NCBI RefSeq assembly: GCF_016888135.1
Contig: NZ_JACSWB010000175.1
Coordinates: 1 to 64,000 of the forward strand
Origin: Leptolyngbya sp. CCY15150
GTDB lineage: Bacteria; Cyanobacteriota; Cyanobacteriia; RECH01
Direction: 5' to 3'
Length of the DNA: 64,000 nt
The notes under the pieces: generated by a model
What the model was told of the DNA's origin: nothing
What the model saw: the letters and a program-made list of their open reading frames with translations, nothing else
Database searches by the model: none
Part shown: piece after piece, positions 44,952 through 54,709 of the stretch
How positions within the stretch are numbered: position 1 is the stretch's first letter
Layout: every line of letters starts with the position of its first letter
Made by a program: the position numbers and the translations under genes

Positions 44952-47042
44952 TTAATCCCCAGCTTGGTCACTGCCCCGTAGACTATGCAGGAGATCTCGT
45001 GTGGTAAACGGCTTGGCTAGGAAGCCTTGAAAGCCTAACCGTTCTGATTCCGCGATCGCCTCGGCAGAACTCAGACCACTCATGGCGATCGCCCGCACCT
45101 TTGGATCCAAGCGTCGCAGCAGAGAAATGGTGGTTAACCCATCCATGGTGGGCATCATCACGTCCATCAAGACGCAATAGATCTCTGGCCCATGTTCGGC
45201 AAAGAGGGCGATCGCCTGGCCGCCGTGGTTTGCGGTTAAGACAGTGTAGTTGTAAGTCTCTAGGGTCGTTTTGGTGATTTCACAGATGGCTTCTTCGTCA
45301 TCGACCACCAAAATGCATTCTTGATGCCCAGCTAGGATATCTAGCTCTGTTGAGATAGACATGGGTTCTTGCTGGCAGGCAGGTAAGAAAACAGTAAAGG
45401 TGCTGCCCTGTCCCGGTTGGCTTTGGACATCTAGAAAACCGCCATGACTTTTGACGATACCTAGGACAGCGGATAAACCTAACCCGGTACCCCGTCCTGG
45501 ATCTTTGGTCGTGAAAAAGGGATCAAAAATACGGTGGATAATATCCGGTGGGATGCCGGTGCCGGTATCTGAGACGGTAACCACAACATAGCTGCCGGCT
45601 GCTCCATCTAGATAAAGACGCGCCTGTTGATCATCAATGCATTGATTCTGGGCAACTACGTCCAGGGTGCCGCCTTGCAGCATGGCATCACGGGCATTGA
45701 CGCATAGATTCATGAATACCTGATGCAGTTGGGTGGCATCGCCGGAAATATTCCACAGATCGGGATCAACATTGATGCAAACAGCGATCGATTTCGGTAA
45801 GGTTTGCTCAATAATTTGCTTAATCTCGGCGAGCAGGTAGTTGATTTTGAGCGTAATTCGCTTGCCCTCAATGCCTCGGGCAAAGGATAAAATCTGCTGC
45901 ACGAGGGTGGCACCCCGATGGGCACTGGTTTCCAGTAAATTGAGTAGGCGATGAGAGCTTGGATCCAAATCTGGGATTTTTAAGGGCAGTAACTGCACCA
46001 CGGCCAGCATGGGCGTCAAAATATTATTGAGATCATGGGCAATGCCGCTAGACAGGGTGCCTAGGCTCTCTAAGCGCTGGGCTCGCAGGAACTGCGCTTC
46101 TAGCTGTTTTTTCTCGGTGATGTCCATGTGAATACCAATCATCCGCAGGGGTTGATCGGTGCTATCGCTGAAGACACTTCCCTTGATGGCTGTCCATCGC
46201 ACTTCATCGGTGGAGGTCAGGGTGCGAAATTCTGTATCGAGCTCGTTTTGATGGGTCGCTGATTGCCAGAATAGCTGATGGGTGCGAGAGCGATCGTCAG
46301 GATGTAGGCGCTGCAGCCACGTTTTGTAGGGAATAGCGTCGGCAGTCGGCATATCTGGGCAACGAGAATCTGGGTTGCAGCTCCAGAGAATGGTGTCTGT
46401 GTAGAGATTCCACTCAAAGGTACCAATTTTGCCGGCTTCCTGAGCTAGCTCTAGGCGTTCTTGAATGCGCTGTCGTTGATCGATTTCCTTGCGTAGGAGG
46501 GCGTTCGCCGTTTTTAATTCCGCCGTGCGCTCTTGTACACGATGTTCCAGCACCTCATTGGCTTCCCGTAGGGCTTCCGCCGCCTGCTTGCGTTCGATGG
46601 CATAACAGAGCGATCGCACCAGCAGGTCTTGATTGACATGGCGCTTCATCAGATAATCCTGGGCTCCGCGTCGCACCGCCTGCACGGCCAAGTCTTCATC
46701 ATTGGTATTGGTGAGTACCACGATGGGCAGGCTGGGCTGTTCTCGAATCAGGGTATCGAGGGAATCGAGACCAGTGCTGTCAGGGAGGGTCAGATCGAGG
46801 AGGGCCACCTGGGCAGGCTGGTCTTGCAGGTAGGCGATCGCTTCGTTCAACCGTTTGACATGCACCAGGGCAAATCGTTGATGGCGCGTACCTTTGAGGA
46901 CTTCTTGAAGCAACCGCGCTTCTGCCGCATTATCTTCAACCAAGAGAACATGGATGTGGGATAGGGAAGGCGGCGGCTCGTGAGCTATCCCATCTCGGTT
47001 AGGGGCACCTCGGATGGGGGTAAGATCGCTGTTTCTAACCAA
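44952..47042 (-). CDS. Hybrid sensor histidine kinase (REC-PAS-HK-REC)
   Basis: 696 residues: a receiver (about 30-145, phospho-acceptor Asp83 in LLDLTLPDS), a coiled coil, a PAS/PAC sensor (about 200-325, ending [12 protein letters not shown]), dimerisation H-box [11 protein letters not shown], HATPase with DTGTGIPPD and GTGLGLSAV, and a C-terminal receiver ([16 protein letters not shown]). No membrane segment. Its start overlaps the end of the Rcp1-like gene by 58 nt, so three genes (phytochrome, regulator, kinase) are read as one overlapping unit. The two receivers suggest a phosphorelay from the phytochrome. Confidence 0.92.
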   Translation of the reverse strand: MVRNSDLTPIRGAPNRDGIAHEPPPSLSHIHVLLVEDNAAEARLLQEVLKGTRHQRFALVHVKRLNEAIAYLQDQPAQVALLDLTLPDSTGLDSLDTLIREQPSLPIVVLTNTNDEDLAVQAVRRGAQDYLMKRHVNQDLLVRSLCYAIERKQAAEALREANEVLEHRVQERTAELKTANALLRKEIDQRQRIQERLELAQEAGKIGTFEWNLYTDTILWSCNPDSRCPDMPTADAIPYKTWLQRLHPDDRSRTHQLFWQSATHQNELDTEFRTLTSTDEVRWTAIKGSVFSDSTDQPLRMIGIHMDITEKKQLEAQFLRAQRLESLGTLSSGIAHDLNNILTPMLAVVQLLPLKIPDLDPSSHRLLNLLETSAHRGATLVQQILSFARGIEGKRITLKINYLLAEIKQIIEQTLPKSIAVCINVDPDLWNISGDATQLHQVFMNLCVNARDAMLQGGTLDVVAQNQCIDDQQARLYLDGAAGSYVVVTVSDTGTGIPPDIIHRIFDPFFTTKDPGRGTGLGLSAVLGIVKSHGGFLDVQSQPGQGSTFTVFLPACQQEPMSISTELDILAGHQECILVVDDEEAICEITKTTLETYNYTVLTANHGGQAIALFAEHGPEIYCVLMDVMMPTMDGLTTISLLRRLDPKVRAIAMSGLSSAEAIAESERLGFQGFLAKPFTTRDLLHSLRGSDQAGD

Positions 47043-47449
47043 AATTCTTCAATCCCGCGAATAATTTTGAACAACTGGGCCAAATTGCGTGACTTGGAAA
47101 TATAGCAATTGACATGCAAATCGTAGCTATTAAAGATATCTTCCTCATTACGCGAGGTGGTGAGCACAATGATGGGAATGTGCTGAAGATTGGGATCGGC
47201 CTTAATTTCTGCTAGGACTTCCCGTCCATCTTTTTTCGGCAGATTCAGATCCAGCAAAATTAAGTCGGGACGGATGGCCGCTTGGTAGTCCCCATTCTGT
47301 CGTAGGTAGGTCATCGCTTCCATGCCATCCCGAGTTACCACCACGTCACAGGGCGACGTGGTGCTTTTGAGGGCCTCTTGGATCAGGCGGATATCGCCGC
47401 GATTATCTTCGACCAAAAGGATAGTTTTGAGTCGTTCGTCCGCTAGCAT
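46985..47449 (-). CDS. rcp1: Rcp1-type response regulator
   Basis: 154 residues, one receiver domain only: acidic pair in LLVEDN, phospho-acceptor Asp67 in LLDLNLPKKDG, Thr/Ser in LTTSRNEEDI and Lys in YISKSRN. The C-terminal EEFWLETA end is characteristic of the Rcp1 group partnering cyanobacterial phytochromes. It begins inside the end of the phytochrome gene (47-nt overlap), strongly implying they work together. Confidence 0.93.
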   Translation of the reverse strand: MLADERLKTILLVEDNRGDIRLIQEALKSTTSPCDVVVTRDGMEAMTYLRQNGDYQAAIRPDLILLDLNLPKKDGREVLAEIKADPNLQHIPIIVLTTSRNEEDIFNSYDLHVNCYISKSRNLAQLFKIIRGIEEFWLETAILPPSEVPLTEMG

Positions 47450-49712
47450 GGTTGCGATCGCGCCCTCCTACAGGAATCGTGAAATAAAACGTTGTCCCTT
47501 GATCTAGGGCTGACTCCACCCAGATCTTGCCTCGGTGGCACTCAACAATCTTTTTGCAGATCGCCAATCCCATGCCGGAGCCGGGATATTCATCACGGGT
47601 ATGGAGGCGTTGGAAAATCACAAAGATGCGTTCGGCAAACTGTGGATCAATGCCAATGCCATGGTCTTGCACAGAGAACAGCCAATCATCTTCCCGCCGC
47701 TGCACGCCAATATGGATTTGAGGTGCCTCGCCAGGCTTACGGAACTTGATGGCATTGCCCATCAGATTTTGGAAAAGCTGCATCAGTTGGGTGCGGTCTA
47801 CCACAATCGTCGGCATGGGGTCATGGGTAATCACCGCGCCAGTTTCAGCCACCCGCCCCCGTAGATTACTCAGCGCCTGACCTAACGGATCGGCTAGGTC
47901 GGTGAGTTCACATTCCACCCCCTTTAGATCAACCTTGGAATAGACCAACACATCATCAATCAGGGTTTGCATTAAGCTCACCCCTTCCACGGCAAAGCCA
48001 ATAAACTCCTTGCCGTCTTCGTCTAACCGTTCGTCGTACCGCATTTCCAGAAGTTGCACAAAGTTTGCTACCTGATTCAGCGGTTCCTGTAAATCATGGG
48101 ATGCCACATAGGCAAACTTCTTCAGCTCTGCGTTGGAACGCTCCAGATCTTGGGCCAGCAACGCCAGCTCTTCGGCCTGCCGCAGAATGATATTGACGAT
48201 CGCTTTCCGTAATTCCAGCACCGCCTTGATTTCCACCGGCTTCCAAGGCAGCGACTTGAAGCGCACCGTCTCTTTCCATAGTTCAAAAGACTTGCGAGGG
48301 CAGAGCCGCACCTCTCCTCCTTCATCGGTCACCTCGTAGGCATGGTTGGGATCGCCCCCCCAGTTCACCGTCTGAATGACCTCAGGGCGGAACCACAGCA
48401 CATAGCTGCGCTTGGAAAGGGGAATGGCGAGCAGGCCGCTGGCCACATTCTTAAAGCGCTCGGCATCGGAGTAGGCGAGGGGTAAGGCATTGGTCGCAAA
48501 CACCTCCCCATCCACCGTCTTGTTCAGCCACTGCACCAAAAAGTTGAGTTCCTCGTCTGGCGGCGTTTGCCCTACGGTCGTCCAGGTGCCGTTGAAACAG
48601 ATGGCTGCGCCTTTAGCGTCCACCAAATCCAGCAGGTTGGGATGGTGGCACGTTAGCCCGTCCACAAAATAGTCGGATTCCGACATGAAATCAATCAACG
48701 CCGTCTGCACCTGAGCCAGCTTGGCGCGGTAGCTATAGTCGGCTTCTTCTTCGCGGGTGGAAATTTCAGCAAAGATGACCCGGCCCAAAAATTCGCAGGC
48801 CTTGCGCAATTCATAGGGCACCAGCTTGGGCGTGCGGTGGTGGCAGGCAATCAAACCCCACAGCTTGTTATCCTTCATCAAAGAAATCGTCAGGGATGCG
48901 CCCACACCCATGTTGTGCAGATAGTCTAAATGGCAGGGATAGGCACTGCGCAGGATGGAAAGGGTGAGATCGGTGAGCTGTTCGGTGGCGGGATTAACCG
49001 GTGGATAAAGGTCAACGGCTTCCGCCGTAGCATCTGGAATGACGCGAATCCAGTTGGACAGAAACATTTTGCGCGCCGTGCTAGGAATGTCAGATTCTGG
49101 ATAATGCAATCCTAGATAGGACTCCATATCCTTGATCTTATCTTCCGCCACCACTTCCCCATGGCCGTCTTCGTCAAACTTGTAGAGCATCACCCGCTCA
49201 AACCCCGTGACGCTGCGCACCTGCCGCACAATGATATGGCAGAAGTCCGCTAGGCTGGCAGTTGATTCCAGTTGTTGAATAGATGCCTTGGCCAGGTGAT
49301 AGAAGCTGAGGAAGGGAATGTTGTCTTGGGTGACCGCAGGCTCTAGCTCTAGAACCAGGGTGTGATCCGCCGTGCGATGGAAGACGGCATCAAACACGCT
49401 GTAGTCATCCCCGTTGCGCCGCGCCCATACCTTGGTTGGATTGATCAGCTCTAAGTTGTTGTAGGATAGCCCAGCCCGAAAGCGATCGACTTGATAGGGA
49501 TCGAGGATTTCGTCGAGGGTTTGCCCGAGCAGATCCTCCGCCTTGACGCCAAGCAGCTTAGAGGCATTCCGACTCACCTGTAAAATGCGCAGATCCGGCT
49601 CATCTAGCACCAGCACCACCCCATGGGGCTGAATTTTGACAAGGTGATGAATCTCAGGCTGTTTGAGATGGGTGAGATTAAGGCGTTGAGCATCAAGATC
49701 GACCGCAACCAT
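47403..49712 (-). CDS. cph1: Cph1-type phytochrome histidine kinase
   Basis: 769 residues from the ATG at 49712, chosen for gggagg five bases upstream; the TTG at 49748 has none. Order PAS-GAF-PHY-histidine kinase. The GAF chromophore motif SAYPCHLDYL places the bilin-linking Cys at 260 with His261 and the pyrrole-water Asp208 in YPESDIP, nearly the numbering of Cph1 (Cys259, Asp207), so phycocyanobilin attachment and red/far-red switching are expected. The PHY tongue has WGG and PRKSF. H-box His539 (VASHDLQEPLNQV). Output goes to the overlapping Rcp1-like gene. Confidence 0.95.
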   Translation of the reverse strand: MVAVDLDAQRLNLTHLKQPEIHHLVKIQPHGVVLVLDEPDLRILQVSRNASKLLGVKAEDLLGQTLDEILDPYQVDRFRAGLSYNNLELINPTKVWARRNGDDYSVFDAVFHRTADHTLVLELEPAVTQDNIPFLSFYHLAKASIQQLESTASLADFCHIIVRQVRSVTGFERVMLYKFDEDGHGEVVAEDKIKDMESYLGLHYPESDIPSTARKMFLSNWIRVIPDATAEAVDLYPPVNPATEQLTDLTLSILRSAYPCHLDYLHNMGVGASLTISLMKDNKLWGLIACHHRTPKLVPYELRKACEFLGRVIFAEISTREEEADYSYRAKLAQVQTALIDFMSESDYFVDGLTCHHPNLLDLVDAKGAAICFNGTWTTVGQTPPDEELNFLVQWLNKTVDGEVFATNALPLAYSDAERFKNVASGLLAIPLSKRSYVLWFRPEVIQTVNWGGDPNHAYEVTDEGGEVRLCPRKSFELWKETVRFKSLPWKPVEIKAVLELRKAIVNIILRQAEELALLAQDLERSNAELKKFAYVASHDLQEPLNQVANFVQLLEMRYDERLDEDGKEFIGFAVEGVSLMQTLIDDVLVYSKVDLKGVECELTDLADPLGQALSNLRGRVAETGAVITHDPMPTIVVDRTQLMQLFQNLMGNAIKFRKPGEAPQIHIGVQRREDDWLFSVQDHGIGIDPQFAERIFVIFQRLHTRDEYPGSGMGLAICKKIVECHRGKIWVESALDQGTTFYFTIPVGGRDRNHASGRTTQNYPFGRR

Positions 49713-50424
49713 AGCATCCTCCCAAGGATAGTCTTGTGACAATTTCAACGAGTTTAGTGTTCTAAGTCAATTTCGGCGTTGTTGAATACAAGTATGAATT
49801 GCTCAATCCGCCCTCTCCCTAGGGAGACAGGAGTTCTAGCTCCCTTCTCCCTAGGGAGAAGGGCTGGGGATGAGGGCAAATCATCTATCAATTCAGCAAT
49901 GCCTCAATTTCTAGGTAGCCGCTCTGTACCCTAGCCCAGTCCATTGTCCTAACTCAGGTGATGCCGTGTAGGGAAATCATGGTTTTGAGGCTGATGAGGA
50001 TGAAGCAGAGGGGGTTTGGCGATCGCCATGGCTATCAAGTCTAGGGTATCCAAGAGCATGAGACTCCTGGAAGGTCGGCGATGGGGGCAAGCAGCGCGTG
50101 ACCAACCTACAGGGCTTTTATGGCAATAGCCTCTATGTTGTCCAACGTTTGGATCAGCCTTGCGTCTATACTCCTCACCCAAGTCATCCTCTGACAGCAT
50201 GATCATAGATAAGATTTATAGCCGTTGTAGACCCGTTTAGTTGAACCTATTTGGCAGCATATCGTACAAATCCACAGGTTTTCCTAAGGCAATTCTTAAA
50301 TAAACCAGAATTTATCTAGATTCCGCAAAGATTTGTGTATATTCGCCTGGGGCTCATCAAGAAACAATACTTACCTTGGATAATGATCACGTTTTTTAAC
50401 ATAGTGACGTAATGGGTGATGTGG
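49713..50424. other. Spacer downstream of a response regulator, upstream of cph1
   Basis: Contains the MITE at 49767-49911 and no supported gene. A minus-strand frame at 49949-50206 has unlikely composition and no start site. The promoter of the phytochrome operon must lie between 49713 and about 50.3 kb; the MITE sits 55 bp upstream of the cph1 start. Confidence 0.45.
49767..49911. mobile_element. MITE with 8-bp target duplication
   Basis: A 129-bp element (49775-49903) has imperfect terminal inverted repeats ggcgttgttgaat (49775-49787) and attcagcaatgcc (49891-49903), 11 of 13 matching, and is flanked by exact direct repeats tcaatttc at 49767-49774 and 49904-49911. The interior holds a perfect palindrome cccttctccctagggagaaggg (22 bp, 49842-49863) but no reading frame. 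It is a non-autonomous transposon relic; the cognate transposase is not in the window. Confidence 0.82.
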
Positions 50425-50865
50425 TCACTCCACCGGCAGCGTCACAATTCCTAACCAAAATTCCTCAATGCGCTTCACAATGCTGGCGAGATTGTGCAGG
50501 TCGTCGGATTTGAGCACATAGCAATTGCTGTGGAGGGTATAACTTTTGAGAATGTGCTCGGATTGATCCGAGAGGGTGAACACCACGATGGGGATGCGGC
50601 GCAGTTGATGATCGGCTTTGATCTCCGCCAAGAGATCGAGACCATCGGCGTCTGAGAGATTGAGGTCAAGAAGAATGATATCGGGACGGGGAGAGGCGTC
50701 GTAGATCCCTCGGTGATATAGAAAATCTAAGGCCTCCAGTCCACTAGCGATCGCCACGATCTGATAGCATCCTGAGGTTTCATGTAAGGTTGTTTCGATA
50801 ATGCGATTATGGTCTGGGTTGGCATCGATGACCAAAATCAATCGTGCAGGCGCGGCATCCATCAT
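50425..50865 (-). CDS. Orphan Rcp1-like receiver, altered acidic pocket
   Basis: 146 residues, single receiver. The phospho-acceptor Asp67 (LLDLNLSDADG), the Thr in VFTLSDQ and the Lys in YVLKSDD are present, and the EEFWLGI end groups it with Rcp1. But the acidic pair reads Asp14-Ala15 (VIDANP) where a second acid normally binds Mg2+. No kinase is adjacent on the same strand. It may be a weakly phosphorylated or partner-gated version of the Rcp1 gene 3 kb away. Confidence 0.88.
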   Translation of the reverse strand: MMDAAPARLILVIDANPDHNRIIETTLHETSGCYQIVAIASGLEALDFLYHRGIYDASPRPDIILLDLNLSDADGLDLLAEIKADHQLRRIPIVVFTLSDQSEHILKSYTLHSNCYVLKSDDLHNLASIVKRIEEFWLGIVTLPVE

Positions 50866-51052
50866 GGCGTTTTAGCGTTGAGGCTAGGGAGATCCGTAAG
50901 CTATTCATAGCGGACGATGAACGCGATCGCTCAAAATGCCAGGTTTTTTTATGGTTTGGATATGCCCTAGACTGGATGGGGTATTCGATGACGCAAGAGA
51001 GCGATCGCTATACTGAAACCAGTTGTGACGTAGAGGTTGAGCCAATTTCACC

Positions 51053-51745
51053 ATGATGAACAGGATAGTGGTTGCTGGTGCCAGTCGCGGTATTGGTGCA
51101 GCCGTTGCCCAGCATTTAGAGCCCACGATCGATAACCTCATCTCTGTGTCCCGCACGCCGTCGTTTTATGGCATGTGGATTGAAGCAGATCTATCCACTG
51201 TAGCTGGGGTAAAACGGGTGGCGGAGGTAGTGGGCGATCGCCCTCTCGATGCCTTGCTGTATATGGGCGGCACCTGGGAAACCCATGCCTTCACGCCCCA
51301 GTATCGTTTTTTGGACTGTTCCGACGACGATCTGGTGCGTGTGCTGAACGTGAATTTGTTGGCTCCCATCCGTCTCATTCAAGCCCTGCTTCCGTCCCTG
51401 CAATGTAGCCAGAATCCGAAAATTATCCTGATGGGATCGCTCTCCGGGCGCGATAACTTTTCGGGACGGGAAGTGGCGAACTCGGCCTCGAAGTTTGGCC
51501 TGCGGGGCGTGGTTCATGCTCTGCGAGAAGAACTGCGGCCATCGCGGATTGGGGTGACGGTGATCAATCCTGGCAACGTGGGTACACCGGAGGTGATGGC
51601 AGATTTAGCGGCTAACGCGCTAGTGGGCGGCGAGGCGGTGCCACTTAGCGATCTGCTTACCGTGATCGACTGCGTGCTGTCCCTATCCCGCGCGACCTGC
51701 ATTAAGGAAATTGACCTGCCAGCCATGGGTGGCGAGGGTGCCTAA
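51053..51745 (+). CDS. SDR-family protein lacking the catalytic Tyr
   Basis: 230 residues with a classical NAD(P)-binding start (VVAGASRGIGAAVAQ), the NV-N catalytic Asn region (VLNVNLLAP) and catalytic-type Ser in MGSLSGRD. The Y-x-x-x-K signature, however, reads N-S-A-S-K (Asn143, Lys147), so the usual proton-donating Tyr is absent. PGNVGTP closes the cofactor region. Either a divergent reductase or a non-catalytic nucleotide-binding protein. No operon partner. Confidence 0.85.
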   Translation: MMNRIVVAGASRGIGAAVAQHLEPTIDNLISVSRTPSFYGMWIEADLSTVAGVKRVAEVVGDRPLDALLYMGGTWETHAFTPQYRFLDCSDDDLVRVLNVNLLAPIRLIQALLPSLQCSQNPKIILMGSLSGRDNFSGREVANSASKFGLRGVVHALREELRPSRIGVTVINPGNVGTPEVMADLAANALVGGEAVPLSDLLTVIDCVLSLSRATCIKEIDLPAMGGEGA

Positions 51746-52025
51746 ATGCTGGCGCTGACCTTGGCTTCGCTCGGCTCAGCGATCGCTGCCTTGATCCCCC
51801 AACCTCTGAATTGGATGGTTCACCCTAGACGAGTGAGTTCCACCGTATCCAGTCCGTGAGGGGTTGTTCACATTACGTTTTCTGTCAATGGGAGCGATCG
51901 CTACAGGTTGGCAATCTGGATGGGCATTCTAAGCGTAAGAGATATATGGATGTTGCCTAGAAATAGGTTAGCCGTTGTGTCTTATCCGCTGTAACCTGCC
52001 GTTATCTAAGCCTGTTAGGGGATCT

Positions 52026-52448
52026 ATGCAGAAATTTGAATGGACAGATAGCCTGAGCGTTGGTGTGCCTATGATCGATATTCATCATAAGGAGTTGATC
52101 ACAGCGTTTAATGATCTATCGGATGCGATCGAGCAAGGAACCGGAGCCAGCTATATTAAGAAGCTGCTGACGTTTCTCAAATATTTTACCGAATGGCATT
52201 TCGAGCAAGAAGAAAGCTGCGCTGCCAAACATCGCTGTGCCATCGGCGAAACCAATCAACAAGCTCACCACAGATTTTTGCAGATCTTTAGCGACCTACG
52301 GATTGAGTATCGGGACAGCGGTGCCAGTGAAGCGATCGCCCGCAAAGCTCATGCTCAGCTAGCCGACTGGTTGGTGAGCCACATTATGACCATTGATACC
52401 CAAATTGGCATCTGTGTGCGCCATTCTTTAAAAAACCAATCCTCCTAG
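52026..52448 (+). CDS. Bacteriohemerythrin
   Basis: 140 residues from the ATG at 52026, preceded by aggggat. Start EWTDSLSVGVPMIDIHHKEL and ligands in EWHFEQEES (His, Glu), the following HHRF His pair and HIMTID are the diiron, O2-binding set of the hemerythrin four-helix bundle. Probably a soluble oxygen carrier or sensor. An in-frame start at 51975 has no conserved sequence. Confidence 0.92.
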   Translation: MQKFEWTDSLSVGVPMIDIHHKELITAFNDLSDAIEQGTGASYIKKLLTFLKYFTEWHFEQEESCAAKHRCAIGETNQQAHHRFLQIFSDLRIEYRDSGASEAIARKAHAQLADWLVSHIMTIDTQIGICVRHSLKNQSS

Positions 52449-52572
52449 GGGCGATGGGTTTCACCTAGGAGGATGGAGATCTGTGGGCGCTAGATTCGTG
52501 GGAGATTCGTCGCCGGCAGGAGCATTCCTGTGAGCATGTCCTGCCCGTTCCTGTTGACGAACCCTTGAGACG

Positions 52573-53751
52573 TTAGACCGAGTCGCTAGGGGCGTCGCTG
52601 CTGGGTGCGTTGAGGGCGATCGCTTCTTCGCTAGTATTCTCCTCTTCCTGACGCTGCAGCATCTGGAAAATTGAATCGCGCTCTAGCAGACCGAGCACCT
52701 GATTGTTCTCATTGACGACCACCACGACGCCAGCATTATCGTCTTGGAAGAGACCGAGGGCTTCCAGCAGCGGCATCTTGGCAGGAATGGTTGTCAGGGT
52801 TTCAATGGGATGGGTGAGTTGATCGACCGTCACCGACCACCAGTCGTTGGTGGGAATGGTTTTCAGGGCATCCACGTCGATTTCGCCAACGAGCTGACCG
52901 TCGTCATTGGTGACCAAGAACTTGCGCCAGTCGCGCTGGCTGCCAATGATGTAGTTGTTGGCCAATTCTCGCAGCGATTGACTGCCTTTGGTGACGGGGC
53001 TGTCGGCATAGATGGCGTCTAGGGCCGTGTAGCCGCTCATCTTTTCTTGGATGGCTGCCGACTGAGCCGAGCGACCCGCATTTTGCAGGAGGAACCAGCC
53101 GATCAGCAATGTCCAGACACTGCCGAAGCTGGTGAGATTAAAGATGGAGGCAATCCCCAAGAGAATGCCGACCCAGCCGAAGAATTGACCGACGATGCTG
53201 GCAAAGGCGATCCCTTTGTAGGGTTTGCCGGTGATTTTCCAAACCAAGGCTTTGAGGACGTTGCCACCGTCGAGGGGTAGACCGGGGATCAGGTTAAACA
53301 CGCCGAGGGCGAGGTTAATGTAGGCCAATAAGCCCACGATCGCTTGGAAGGGGCCCGGCAGGGGAACGACAGCGCCGACCAAGGAAAAAATGCCAAACAG
53401 GAGAAAGCTGACTAATGGGCCAGCGATCGCCACCTTGAAGGCATCGCCTGGGGTTTTGGATTCTTCGCCGAGGCTAGCCAGTCCACCAAAAATGAACAGG
53501 GTGATGGAGTTCACCTCAATGCCTTGGCTAATCGCCACCACGCTATGCCCTAGCTCGTGGGCTAATACCGACGCGAACAACATCAGCGCTGCTGCTAACC
53601 CCAGTACCCAAGCCAGTGCCCCTAGTTCTGGAAAGACCACTGCGAGCTGTCCGCTGTAGGTGAGGGTGACAAGCCCTAACACAATGAACCAGGAGGGATT
53701 GACGTAAAAGGGAATCCCGAACAAGTTGCCAATGCGTATATTGTTGTTCAT
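52573..53751 (-). CDS. Site-2 protease family metalloprotease with CBS domains
   Basis: 392 residues. Membrane core with the zinc motif HELGH (His65, Glu66, His69) and a later LPLDGGNVL acid motif (near 160), then a soluble part carrying two CBS motifs (about 250-375, TTIPAKMPLLEAL, VVVVNENNQVLGLLERD). Such intramembrane proteases with CBS domains in cyanobacteria and plants sense ligands such as nucleotides; substrate unknown. Confidence 0.9.
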   Translation of the reverse strand: MNNNIRIGNLFGIPFYVNPSWFIVLGLVTLTYSGQLAVVFPELGALAWVLGLAAALMLFASVLAHELGHSVVAISQGIEVNSITLFIFGGLASLGEESKTPGDAFKVAIAGPLVSFLLFGIFSLVGAVVPLPGPFQAIVGLLAYINLALGVFNLIPGLPLDGGNVLKALVWKITGKPYKGIAFASIVGQFFGWVGILLGIASIFNLTSFGSVWTLLIGWFLLQNAGRSAQSAAIQEKMSGYTALDAIYADSPVTKGSQSLRELANNYIIGSQRDWRKFLVTNDDGQLVGEIDVDALKTIPTNDWWSVTVDQLTHPIETLTTIPAKMPLLEALGLFQDDNAGVVVVVNENNQVLGLLERDSIFQMLQRQEEENTSEEAIALNAPSSDAPSDSV

Positions 53752-53947
53752 GTAGGTTATCCCGTGAGTTCAGTAATGGATGCAGGGGCGCGATCGCGCG
53801 GTTACCAGAATTAGACCATGGCAAATCGGTACTGGCTCTGCACCTATCTCCAATCTTAATGAAGTCCGTCCGATTATCCTACGTTCTCTAGACGGGTAAA
53901 TGCCGTCCGATCTGGTTCGGTTCGAGGGTTGCACTCCGTCTTTAGAC

Positions 53948-54709
53948 CTAGACGGACGGGCGATTCACCTCCAGTTCGGTTGGGGTGGCATAGTCGCCGG
54001 TATAGAGGGTGGTAAACCGCTGGGAGATGGAATGGTTCCACAGATCAATGAAATCTGCCAGGGAAAAGGGAAGAGATCCCTCACGGGCGGGGGGCTCTAG
54101 GGCATCGAGGTCGTAGAAATGGATGCGATCGATGGGCGTGAGGGGATGGGCATCGGGAATATTGGCGCGATATTGCCCCTGGTCGTCCAGCTCCGAGAAG
54201 CAATAAAGCTGATAGTAATTTTCACCCACGATGGTGCGGTACTGCACGAGGGCGTAGACATCCACGGGGCAGACGGGAAACTGGAGGGCGATCGCCAGCC
54301 GTTTTTGGTAGGGCAGCATGGGGCTACGAACGCTGCTGCGAATGCCGTAGTAGCCGACTTTGTCGGGCTGCAGAGGATATTTGCGATGGCGGGGCTGGAT
54401 GTAGTTGCGCATTAGGGTGGCCACGTCCAAGGTTTCGGCGGTGTAGGTGCCGATGGTGCTCACCAGGATATCGGTGCTGGGCTGGGAGCCAATGTTATAT
54501 ATCTCTAGGGTGAGGGTGCCGGAGGGGCGATCGCTACTCAGGTCGCAGTAGAGGTGGGGGAAGGTGGTCAGCCGCAGTTGCTGATCTAAGCTGCTGCGGT
54601 AGAGGTGGCTTTCGCGACGCACGGTTTGCAGCAGTTGAAACACAAACCAGGTGTAGAAGGCAACCAGACCCAAGAGGATGAGGCTGGCGATGAGAAGAAG
54701 AGAGTCCAT
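53948..54709 (-). CDS. Hypothetical protein with one membrane anchor
   Basis: 253 residues: an N-terminal hydrophobic anchor (about 3-25), then a beta-rich soluble domain (residues 50-185) with YCDLSSDRPSGTLTLEIYNIG, and an acidic C-terminus. I do not recognise a family. The start at 54709 (ATG) gives the membrane segment directly. Alone between the protease and the AtzG gene; convergent and divergent spacers contain a repeat. Confidence 0.6.
   Translation of the reverse strand: MDSLLLIASLILLGLVAFYTWFVFQLLQTVRRESHLYRSSLDQQLRLTTFPHLYCDLSSDRPSGTLTLEIYNIGSQPSTDILVSTIGTYTAETLDVATLMRNYIQPRHRKYPLQPDKVGYYGIRSSVRSPMLPYQKRLAIALQFPVCPVDVYALVQYRTIVGENYYQLYCFSELDDQGQYRANIPDAHPLTPIDRIHFYDLDALEPPAREGSLPFSLADFIDLWNHSISQRFTTLYTGDYATPTELEVNRPSV

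Noticed and set aside
49949-50206. 85-codon minus frame between cph1 and the orphan receiver
   Set aside because: His/Pro-rich product of spacer DNA without a start signal.
53900-53947. ggttcgag-containing segment that resembles a tRNA T-arm
   Set aside because: No acceptor stem or anticodon arm can be formed around it.
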